16,836 nucleotides of DNA, taken from contig JBLHHI010000072.1 in NCBI GenBank assembly GCA_047614125.1, positions 1-16,836 of the forward strand, read 5' to 3'. Positions 1 through 6,385 of the stretch are shown here, piece by piece. Position numbers and translations under genes: made by a program. This DNA comes from JBLHHI01 sp047614125. GTDB taxonomy: Bacteria; Bacteroidota; Bacteroidia; NS11-12g; UBA9320. How positions within the stretch are numbered: the stretch's first letter is position 1; each line of letters begins with the position of its first letter. The notes below the pieces were generated by a model that saw only the letters and a list, made by a program, of their open reading frames with translations, did not search any database and was not told where the DNA came from.

Positions 1-668
1 CAATCTAGTGTAATGGTTCGGTCGCAATCATTTAGTTCGCCAACAAGTACCATAGGACTGTGAGGCATAGAAATGGTTGAGAATATACCACAGCTATCGA
101 AGGCAGATAATGTTATTCGTATTGCTGTTTTTGGATTGTGCTTGTTGTACACAAACGACGTGGCGTTTGTGTCAGAAAGAGTACTGTTAATGTCGTTGGA
201 GTTTTGATAAATTCGATAACCCATTACATCGGCTTCGGTGTTTTTAGTCCACCCAACGAGCAATTTTTGTGAGGCAAGATCAATGGATACGGAGTCGATT
301 TGGTTTTTTGCTGGAGGTTCTATATCAATGCTTTGTGGTAAACTTTGTAAACTATCACTTCCATTACAAGCATAAAGCGTTTCAAAGTAAAACTTCCAAT
401 CGGGATTGGCGTTTGGTAATTTAACCTGAACGGATGAATTAGCGAGGACAAAAATTCGCTTTAGCATGGTCCACGAACCGGAGGCTTCTTTTGCATACAG
501 ATGATGTTCTACGAAAGAACCACAAGCATCCGTTGAAGAGCGATAATCGATGGTTGCCAATGAGTCTGAATTATTTAAACAAGCGCGTACGATGGTTACA
601 GGCTCAGAAACGGCCATTGCTTCTGCAGTGATGAACAGAAAAACTAAATTTGCTAAGTATCTTCTCAC
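1..668 (-). CDS. Secreted fibronectin-III-like surface protein, N-terminal part only (runs off window)
   Basis: An open frame of about 222 codons runs on the minus strand from a GTG at 668 to the window edge without a stop. An in-frame TAA lies two codons before the GTG. The next ATG, codon 18, would remove the signal peptide, so GTG is the best start. Residues 1-18 look like a Sec signal peptide (two Arg, then a hydrophobic run ending near AMA). The rest is Ser/Thr/Asn-rich. Around residues 145-200 there is a fibronectin type III-like pattern (LLVGWTKN, VMGYRIYQ, then an alternating beta pattern ending in a Ser-Ala-Phe-Asp-Ser-Cys-Gly strand). In Bacteroidota such domains are common in large cell-surface proteins, often with a C-terminal type IX sorting or gliding-associated domain, but that end is outside the window. 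The exact function is unknown. The 283 bp up to the next gene contain no further gene that I can see. Confidence 0.72.
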   Translation of the reverse strand, partial: MRRYLANLVFLFITAEAMAVSEPVTIVRACLNNSDSLATIDYRSSTDACGSFVEHHLYAKEASGSWTMLKRIFVLANSSVQVKLPNANPDWKFYFETLYACNGSDSLQSLPQSIDIEPPAKNQIDSVSIDLASQKLLVGWTKNTEADVMGYRIYQNSNDINSTLSDTNATSFVYNKHNPKTAIRITLSAFDSCGIFSTISMPHSPMVLVGELNDCDRTITLD

Positions 669-951
669 GCTTTATCGGGTAACGAAAGCCCACATATTAT
701 GTTGCAAAGTACCATGATTAATCGCAGCTTATTGCGACCAGTACAGTATGTTTTACACGCAGCAAACATTGCTTAGTGTAACTTTTTGTACATACATGAC
801 TCCACATTTAGACAATTTTGCTGCCTGCTTGTTTTAATAAGAGCAAAAGTTTAAAAAATTTGCTGACCTTTGAGCCAACTAAAAAGAACGTTTTAAACAA
901 GTTGTTGGGCGAAGTGATTCGTTGGCTGCTTGTGTTATTTATTTTTGCTTT

Positions 952-1869
952 ATGAACGAAGAAGACAATAAGCGAGGTGATCAGCTTGAGAATGCAAATC
1001 ATGGTAGGAACAAGTATTCAAACGAATCAAGCTACTCAAATGACGGATCTGGAGGGGAGAAACGCCGCCGCCGTCGAATAACTAGACCCGGCGGTTCGCC
1101 AACAAAAATTACTCAAGAACGTCCAGTAAAACAGGAGAAATCCGAAACGCAAGAGGTTCGTCTAAATAAATTTATCAGCAACTGCGGCGTTTGCAGCAGA
1201 AGAGACGCCGATGATTTGATTAAAACAGGGAAGGTTACGGTAAATGGAGAGGTTGTAACAACAATGGGCCACAAGGTTTTAAAAACGGATGTGGTATCTG
1301 TTGATGGGAAAGAGCTTTCGTTGGTTAAAAAAGTGTATGTGATGCTGAATAAGCCCAAAGACTATATTACAACAACCAACGACCCACAAGATCGAAAAAC
1401 CGTTATGGACTTGGTAGGTGAAGTAGAAACGGAGCGGGTTTATCCGGTGGGAAGGCTGGATCGAAATACAACAGGTATTTTAATTTTCACCAACGATGGG
1501 GAAATTTCACAAAAATTAATGCACCCCAGTACAATCATTTCTAAAATATACTCGGTGCAACTGGGAGAACCCCTGCAAATGCGTCACTTCCAGAAAATCC
1601 AAAACGGAGTTACCCTATTTGATGGAGTAATGAAACCAGACAAAATAGCCTTTATTGACCCCAACGATTCAACAAAAATTGGTGTGGAAATACACAGCGG
1701 AAGAAATCGGGTGGTGCGAAGAATTTTTGAAGCACTGGGCTACGAAGTAGTTAAACTGGATCGAGTGGTTTACGCCGGTTTGGACAAAGGTGGATTGCAA
1801 AAAGGGAAATGGCGCTTGCTTACAGAGCGTGAAATATCTCATTTAAAGCGAGTTACAGGTATTAGATAA
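952..1869 (+). CDS. rRNA pseudouridine synthase, RsuA/RluB/RluF family
   Basis: This 305-residue enzyme should isomerise a specific uridine in rRNA to pseudouridine. Residues 1-68 are a hydrophilic extension rich in Asn, Ser, Lys and Arg (including a run of six basic residues), which is common in Bacteroidota members and probably binds RNA. An S4 RNA-binding domain follows at about 70-117 (RLNKFISNCGVCSRRDAD, then KVTVNGEVV). The catalytic domain carries the family motif GRLDRNTTG at 167-175, with Asp170 as the expected catalytic residue, and later the GRNRVVRR segment typical of the RsuA branch. The ATG at 952 was chosen over an in-frame TTG at 922, because the ten extra residues are unlike the family. 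It is the first gene of a close group: the next start is 15 bp after its stop. RluB-type (23S) is more likely than RsuA (16S), but sequence alone does not settle the target uridine. Confidence 0.93.
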   Translation: MNEEDNKRGDQLENANHGRNKYSNESSYSNDGSGGEKRRRRRITRPGGSPTKITQERPVKQEKSETQEVRLNKFISNCGVCSRRDADDLIKTGKVTVNGEVVTTMGHKVLKTDVVSVDGKELSLVKKVYVMLNKPKDYITTTNDPQDRKTVMDLVGEVETERVYPVGRLDRNTTGILIFTNDGEISQKLMHPSTIISKIYSVQLGEPLQMRHFQKIQNGVTLFDGVMKPDKIAFIDPNDSTKIGVEIHSGRNRVVRRIFEALGYEVVKLDRVVYAGLDKGGLQKGKWRLLTEREISHLKRVTGIR

Positions 1870-1884
1870 ACTTAAATAGAAGAC

Positions 1885-2751
1885 ATGAAGAATTCGTTTA
1901 AATTTTTGGCCCTTGGTTTGTTTGTTCTTGCGTTTGGATGTAAAGAGCAACCGCCGTTCATTGACTATAATCCTCCTATCGTTTTGGCCAAAGACACGTG
2001 CTACATGGCCACCAACATTCCACAAAAGCAAGATAAGCGAGTGGTTGTCGAAGATATTTCTGGAGTGCGTTGCGTGAATTGCCCGCAAGCAGCAACGGCG
2101 GCTCACAACATAAAAGACAACAACCCAGACCGAGTAACCATTTTAACTCTTCACTCCAACGGCTTTTCCGCGTTCACACACCCATATTCCGACACTTTTA
2201 ACACCTTGGAGGCAACCTTAATAATAGAACAACTTACCATAGGCACCATAGCAGGACTTCCAATTGGGGCGGTTCAACGAAAAATTTTTCCCGGCAAGTC
2301 GGGAACAGTAACCCCGTACGGCACTTGGGCTGGTTACGCTGCGTCGGAATTGTTGTTGAAGGCAGACGTAAACGTGGAACTCGATGTAATTACGGATAAA
2401 CCCAATCGAAAGGTTACTGCAAATGTTAAATCGAGCTTCACATCAGCCAATGATACAGCAGTTTACCTCACCTTGATCTTGACAGAAAGTCACATCATTT
2501 CAGAACAAGATTCAAAAGACAGTTTGATAACGAGATATGAACACAACTTCATTCTGCGCAAAACCATCACACCTTACAACGGAATATTAATTTCTGATAA
2601 GGCCATTATGGGCCAAGTATGTGAAAAGGGTTTTGAATTCGAAATTCCAAAAAAATACAATTATGACAATTGCTCTGTTGTTGCACTTGTGCATCGAAGA
2701 GAGATTGGAAAGAATATTGAAATTCTTCAATCTGCGGAAGTGGAGCTTTAG
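1885..2751 (+). CDS. Omp28-related thioredoxin-fold lipoprotein
   Basis: This is a predicted lipoprotein of 288 residues. A short signal peptide ends in a lipobox with the acylated Cys at residue 19 (LAFGC). After a Pro-rich linker, the segment VVVEDISGVRCVNCPQA (about 53-70) resembles the start of a thioredoxin fold with a CxxC pair. It is followed by an alternating pattern (VTILTLHSNGFSAF, then GLPIGAVQRK, with a Pro where a cis-Pro would lie). This architecture matches Omp28-related outer-membrane proteins of Bacteroidota, whose biochemical role is poorly known. The CxxC suggests a redox or thiol-binding activity, which is inference. The gene sits 15 bp after the pseudouridine synthase and 22 bp before xerD, so the three are probably co-transcribed. 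The C-terminal half is beta-rich and has no recognisable motif. Confidence 0.82.
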   Translation: MKNSFKFLALGLFVLAFGCKEQPPFIDYNPPIVLAKDTCYMATNIPQKQDKRVVVEDISGVRCVNCPQAATAAHNIKDNNPDRVTILTLHSNGFSAFTHPYSDTFNTLEATLIIEQLTIGTIAGLPIGAVQRKIFPGKSGTVTPYGTWAGYAASELLLKADVNVELDVITDKPNRKVTANVKSSFTSANDTAVYLTLILTESHIISEQDSKDSLITRYEHNFILRKTITPYNGILISDKAIMGQVCEKGFEFEIPKKYNYDNCSVVALVHRREIGKNIEILQSAEVEL

Positions 2752-2773
2752 GTCTTGTAAAACCTACTCAGGG

Positions 2774-3670
2774 ATGCTAGCAGAGTCGCACAGATCTGAT
2801 TTTAAAAACTTCTTAAAGCTCGAGCGAGCTCTTTCAAAAAACTCTATAGAAGCTTACCTGTCAGACCTTGATAAGTTTTTATTGTACTTAAATCAAAGCA
2901 AAACCACGTCCTTAGGCGGCTTAAAGATCAAGGATTTTCTGGAGTTTAACTCTTGGATGTCGGATCTAGGCTTAGGCGCTCGTTCACAAGCAAGAACTAT
3001 TTCCGGTGTTAAATCATTTTTCAATTACTTAGAACTCGAGGAACGTATTAAACCAAATCCCACCCTCAATTGGGAAACCCCAAAGATTGGAATAAAACTT
3101 CCAGAAGTGCTTGAATTAGAAGAAATTGAATTGATAATTGGAAGTATTGATTTAAGTAAAGCTTCTGGTGAACGTGATAAAGCCATTCTAGAGGTATTAT
3201 TTAGTTGTGGCCTGCGAATTTCCGAACTCATTAACCTTCGGCTGCAGGATTTATACCTTGAAGATGGGGTTGTAATGGTGGTTGGAAAAGGAAACAAACA
3301 GCGCCTGGTACCCATTGGTAAATCTGCAATTAAGCAAATAGAAATCTATCTTAATCTGGTGCGGGTTCATCAGCCAATTGTAAAGGTCGAATCGGGATAT
3401 GTTTTTCTAAATCAACGAGGAAAAAGGCTCTCTCGGGTTTATGTTTTTAAACGCACTAAAGAGCTGGCCAAAATGGCTGGAATTGATAAGGTAGTGAGTC
3501 CCCATACCTTTAGGCACTCGTTCGCAACGTGCTTGGTAGAAGCAGGAGCGGACCTAAGGGCCGTTCAGCAAATGTTGGGGCACAAGTCAATTACAACTAC
3601 AGAAATTTACACGCATTTAGACAAGGCATTTTTAAAAGAAGTTATTCAAACCTTTCACCCAAGATCGTAA
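2774..3670 (+). CDS. xerD: Tyrosine recombinase XerD
   Basis: This site-specific tyrosine recombinase of 298 residues, with its XerC partner, should resolve chromosome dimers at dif. The N-terminal SAM-like core-binding domain covers roughly residues 5-90. The catalytic domain contains the full active-site set: Arg148 in CGLRISEL, Lys172 in VGKGNKQR, His244 and Arg247 in PHTFRHSF, His270 in MLGHKSI and the nucleophile Tyr279 in TTTEIYTHL. Length and motif spacing fit cellular XerC/XerD rather than phage or integron integrases. XerD is favoured over XerC by overall resemblance, but that choice is not certain. The frame extends upstream to an ATG at 2621 inside the previous gene. The ATG at 2774, 22 bp after that gene's stop, gives the normal family length. 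No attachment site or mobile cargo surrounds it, so this is a housekeeping copy. Confidence 0.93.
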   Translation: MLAESHRSDFKNFLKLERALSKNSIEAYLSDLDKFLLYLNQSKTTSLGGLKIKDFLEFNSWMSDLGLGARSQARTISGVKSFFNYLELEERIKPNPTLNWETPKIGIKLPEVLELEEIELIIGSIDLSKASGERDKAILEVLFSCGLRISELINLRLQDLYLEDGVVMVVGKGNKQRLVPIGKSAIKQIEIYLNLVRVHQPIVKVESGYVFLNQRGKRLSRVYVFKRTKELAKMAGIDKVVSPHTFRHSFATCLVEAGADLRAVQQMLGHKSITTTEIYTHLDKAFLKEVIQTFHPRS

Positions 3671-3706
3671 CTAAGATCAATTTAAATAGTGAACGTTGGT
3701 ATACAA

Positions 3707-3784
3707 AACCACGGTGACTTCATTTGGCTAATATCACAACTCTTTCGTGTCTGCCAAATGCTGTTCCATCGAAATCCGTGGGTT
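3707..3784. other. Nested inverted repeats between the convergent genes xerD and ldcA
   Basis: Two inverted repeats lie one inside the other. The outer arms are AACCACGG (3707-3714) and CCGTGGGTT (3776-3784), which pair with one extra G. The inner arms are CATTTGGC (3721-3728) and GCCAAATG (3753-3760), which pair perfectly over 8 bp. The space lies between the stop codons of two genes facing each other, so the structure could act as a two-way terminator or 3'-end stabiliser. There is no clear U-run next to either arm, so a classical intrinsic terminator is not demonstrated. Confidence 0.4.
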
Positions 3785-3805
3785 AAAAGACGGGTTAACG
3801 TTAAG

Positions 3806-4723
3806 TTAAAGTACGTAAAGCTTATTGTTTTTTATTTCAACTTTTTTGCCAATCGGTAGGGGTAGATTGTCTCCTTTGTGGCCAAGTGGTGCATTGAAAA
3901 ATACCGGGATGTTTCGATCTGTAAAGTAGTCAATAATGATTTCTTCCGCGGATTTTCCAAAGGGTACGGCATTGTCGTTCATGTCGGTCATTCCTCCAAC
4001 TAGAACGCCGGAAAGTTCATCCAAAATACCATTTCGTTCAAGGTTCATCATCATTCGGTCGATGTGATATAAATACTCATCCAAATCCTCAAGAAATAAT
4101 ATCTTCTTTGAGAGCTGGCTTGCATTGATTGTGTTAGACCCGAGCAAGCTGTTTAACATTGACAAATTGCCCCCGTATAACTCTCCCTTGCAGGTACCGG
4201 GTATATTAAGCGGATGGCTGCTTAACGGATAACTCATCGAATTGCCAAAGACAAAGTGCTTTAAACACATGATCGATTTATTTTCTAGGTCGTCATGTGA
4301 AATATTAATTGGCATTGTGCAATGAAGTGTTGATATGTTGCAATGGGTGTAAAGGTGTAATAACAAGGCAGTTACGTCACTGTAACCCGCAACCCATTTT
4401 GGTTTTTCTCTAAAAGAATTGAGATTGAGCTTATCTAGAAGTTTAACGGTACCATATCCACCGCGTGCGCACCAGACCATATCTACAGATTCATCATCAA
4501 GGGCAGTTTGAAGATCTTCTAAACGGTTTTCCGCGGTTCCAGCAAACTGGTCAGCAATGTCAAATAAATGAGCCCCGAGACTTACGCGCAAACCCCACGA
4601 TTCCAGGAGATTTATTGCCGGCTCAACGGCTTCTCGATCTATTTTTCGAGCGGTGGCCAAAATACGTACATGGCTTCCCTTTTTTAAATAGGGAGGAACG
4701 GTGGTTTTGTTCTTGTTTTGCAT
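3806..4723 (-). CDS. ldcA: Murein peptide LD-carboxypeptidase (peptidase S66 family)
   Basis: This serine peptidase of 305 residues should remove the terminal D-Ala from murein tetrapeptides during peptidoglycan recycling. The S66 hallmarks are present: the nucleophile Ser115 in VAGYSDVTALL, Glu212 in LFLEDLDEYLYHIDRM and His282 in APLGHKGDNLPLPIG. The segment WCARGGYG at 84-91 is also typical. There is no signal peptide, consistent with the cytoplasmic LdcA type acting on imported muropeptides. The gene is alone on its strand: it faces xerD at its 3' end and diverges from the acyl-CoA dehydrogenase at its 5' end. Only 56 bp separate its ATG from the repeat element at 4780-5037, so its promoter lies in that short gap or inside the element. 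No Shine-Dalgarno sequence is visible, as is usual in this phylum. Confidence 0.92.
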   Translation of the reverse strand: MQNKNKTTVPPYLKKGSHVRILATARKIDREAVEPAINLLESWGLRVSLGAHLFDIADQFAGTAENRLEDLQTALDDESVDMVWCARGGYGTVKLLDKLNLNSFREKPKWVAGYSDVTALLLHLYTHCNISTLHCTMPINISHDDLENKSIMCLKHFVFGNSMSYPLSSHPLNIPGTCKGELYGGNLSMLNSLLGSNTINASQLSKKILFLEDLDEYLYHIDRMMMNLERNGILDELSGVLVGGMTDMNDNAVPFGKSAEEIIIDYFTDRNIPVFFNAPLGHKGDNLPLPIGKKVEIKNNKLYVL

Positions 4724-4779
4724 GCTGCTGCGGCAAGTTACAAGGAAGCTCGCAATATTTAAAGAATAAGGTTTGATTA

Positions 4780-5037
4780 AAACCAGAGTTCGGTTAATTC
4801 TTGCGGTTCAGAACGCTTGACAAGGTGAAATGCGAATGAAAATTGCGAGCTATTTTGAACGATTTTTATGAAGCAGATTGCTGTTGGCAAGTAGAAATGA
4901 GAAATTAGCTTTTTAATAAAGTCGCACAGTCTTCGTAATCAGTTCTTGGTTTATCCCGGTAAACCTTCAAACTGGATACTTCGACAATACAACGCAATAA
5001 AAATCTGAACATGTAAAGATTAATCAAACTCAGGTTT
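4780..5037 (-). repeat. MITE-like intergenic repeat, complete copy with terminal inverted repeats
   Basis: This 258-bp segment fills most of the 372-bp gap between ldcA and the acyl-CoA dehydrogenase. Its ends are imperfect inverted repeats: AAACCAGAGTTCGGTTAATT (4780-4799) and, read on minus from 5037, AAACCTGAGTTTGATTAATC. Sixteen of 20 positions agree. By hand it aligns collinearly with the minus strand of 16602-16836. The shared blocks, in order, are AGAACGCTTG (4810-4819), ATTTTTA, CAAGT plus GAAATG, GCTTTT, CTTCGT, a GGTTTA-N6-TAAACC hairpin (4948-4965) followed by CTTC, AAATCTG, and ATTAATC plus AACTCAGGTTT. No transposase and no credible open frame lie inside. An outer pair, CAGTT (4940-4944) and AACTG (4970-4974), extends the hairpin. 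A non-autonomous mobile or palindromic repeat family is the best reading. Strand is given relative to the copy at 16602. The flanking 56-58 bp hold no other feature I recognise. Confidence 0.62.
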
Positions 5038-5095
5038 AATATTATCAATTAACTTCGCGACCAATTTAATGGGATTCACATCTTAAGAACAAAGT

Positions 5096-6235
5096 ATGAA
5101 TTTTGAACTTTCTGAAGAGCATTTGATGATTCGCGATGCTGCACGTGATTTTGCGATAGCAGAGTTGCTTCCGGGTGTTATTGAGCGGGATGACAAACAA
5201 AGGTTTCCGCTCGAACAAGTACGAAAAATGGGAGAACTGGGTTTTATGGGCCTAATGGTTGACCCCAAATATGGTGGGGCTGGAATGGACACGGTGTCGT
5301 ACGTTTTGGCGATGGAGGAAATCTCCAAAATAGACGCCAGTGCATCGGTGGTTATGTCGGTGAACAACAGCTTGGTTTGCTGGGGACTGGAAACTTTTGG
5401 AAACGAAGAACAAAAGCAACAATTCTTAGTGCCATTGGCCAAAGGAGAAATACACGGTGCCTTTTGTCTTTCTGAGCCCGAAGCGGGATCTGATGCCACA
5501 TCTCAACGCACTACGGCAATTGATATGGGTGACCATTATTTGTTGAATGGAACAAAGAACTGGATTACGAATGGCGGAACAGCCGATACTTTTTTGGTTA
5601 TTGCTCAAACCGATGTTGAAAAAGGACATAAGGGTATTAATGCGCTGATTGTATCCAAAGATATGCCGGGCTTTGTGGTTGGCAAGAAAGAAGATAAATT
5701 GGGCATACGAGGATCGGATACGCATTCTATTATGTTTCAGGACGTTAAAGTGCCTAAAGAAAACAGAATAGGAGAGAACGGCTTTGGTTTTAAGTTTGCC
5801 ATGAAGGTTCTTTCTGGAGGTAGAATAGGTATTGCGTCTCAAGCCTTGGGCATTGCCTCAGGTGCTTATGAGCGAGCCCTTCAATATTCGAAAGAAAGAA
5901 AGGCTTTTGGTACTGAAATAATGAATCATCAAGCCATTGCGTTTAAGTTGGCCGATATGGCAACCGAAATCGAATATTCTAGATTGCTGTGCTTCAAGGC
6001 CGCGTGGTTAAAAGACGAAGGAAAAGATTATGCTCGCGCCAGCAGTATGGCCAAGTTGGTTTCTTCCGAAACGGCAATGAAAACCACTGTTGAGGCAGTG
6101 CAGGTGCACGGTGGATACGGCTTTGTAAAAGAATACCACGTTGAACGATTAATGCGAGATGCTAAGATTACTCAGATTTATGAGGGAACTTCTGAAATTC
6201 AACGAGTTGTGATATCTAGAGATATCTTACGATAA
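5096..6235 (+). CDS. Acyl-CoA dehydrogenase, short-chain (butyryl-CoA) type
   Basis: This FAD flavoprotein of 379 residues should catalyse alpha,beta-dehydrogenation of acyl-CoA in beta-oxidation or branched-chain amino-acid breakdown and pass electrons to ETF. The domain order is standard: an N-terminal helical domain from residue 1 (MNFELSEEHLMIRD), a beta domain with the signature CLSEPEAGSDA at about 124-134, and a C-terminal helical domain with QVHGGYGFVKEYHVERLMRDAK. The catalytic base is Glu363 in QIYEGTSEIQR, the position used by short- and medium-chain enzymes rather than the shifted Glu of isovaleryl or long-chain enzymes. Substrate length is inferred from similarity only. The ATG at 5096 gives a start normal for the family and lies 58 bp after the repeat element. 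A hairpin terminator follows the stop. No other beta-oxidation gene is adjacent. Confidence 0.93.
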   Translation: MNFELSEEHLMIRDAARDFAIAELLPGVIERDDKQRFPLEQVRKMGELGFMGLMVDPKYGGAGMDTVSYVLAMEEISKIDASASVVMSVNNSLVCWGLETFGNEEQKQQFLVPLAKGEIHGAFCLSEPEAGSDATSQRTTAIDMGDHYLLNGTKNWITNGGTADTFLVIAQTDVEKGHKGINALIVSKDMPGFVVGKKEDKLGIRGSDTHSIMFQDVKVPKENRIGENGFGFKFAMKVLSGGRIGIASQALGIASGAYERALQYSKERKAFGTEIMNHQAIAFKLADMATEIEYSRLLCFKAAWLKDEGKDYARASSMAKLVSSETAMKTTVEAVQVHGGYGFVKEYHVERLMRDAKITQIYEGTSEIQRVVISRDILR

Positions 6236-6258
6236 CAAACCAAACAAGCATTGAATTT

Positions 6259-6289
6259 AAAAAGGGGCTCCACATGGAACTCCTTTTTT
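6259..6289 (+). terminator. Intrinsic terminator after the acyl-CoA dehydrogenase
   Basis: Just 23 bp after the stop, AAAAAGGGGCTCCA pairs with TGGAACTCCTTTTT around a 2-nt loop. The stem has one G-U pair and one C-A mismatch, and the right arm ends in six T. Placement and the T-run fit a rho-independent terminator for the plus-strand gene. Confidence 0.75.
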
Positions 6290-6317
6290 GATGCTGATAA
6301 ATTGTACGAACACAAAA

Positions 6318-6346
6318 AAAGCCACGCATTTCAAATGCGTGGCTTT
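6318..6346 (-). terminator. Intrinsic terminator of the minus-strand hydrolase/receptor operon
   Basis: AAAGCCACGCAT (6318-6329) pairs perfectly with ATGCGTGGCTTT (6335-6346) around a 5-nt loop. On the minus strand the stem is followed by a run of seven T (the A-run at 6314-6320), so it best serves the gene ending at 6386. The plus side has only a weaker T-rich tail, so any two-way action is secondary. Confidence 0.85.
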
Positions 6347-6385
6347 CGGTTTTATTAAGCCGAACGTGAAAGTTCAGCTTTATCG

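Noticed and set aside
808..1002. 64-residue minus-strand frame with a hydrophobic start
   Set aside because: It overlaps the true start of the pseudouridine synthase, resembles no family I know and has no supporting context.
2621..2773. Upstream extension of xerD inside the Omp28-like gene
   Set aside because: It adds 51 residues absent from the Xer family and lies wholly in another frame of the preceding gene.
4465..4776. 103-residue plus-strand frame opposite ldcA
   Set aside because: It is the antisense shadow of a well-supported LD-carboxypeptidase gene and has no recognisable motif.
4825..4835. GTGAAATGCGA matching the minus strand of 16733-16743
   Set aside because: It lies off the main collinear alignment of the two repeat copies, so it is probably chance or internal similarity, although the match extends to 15 of 16 with one inserted G.
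5020..5079. Mini-frame of 19 codons on minus ending in KPEFD
   Set aside because: Too short, with a stop directly before its GTG; the KPEFD end is explained by the terminal repeat of the element.
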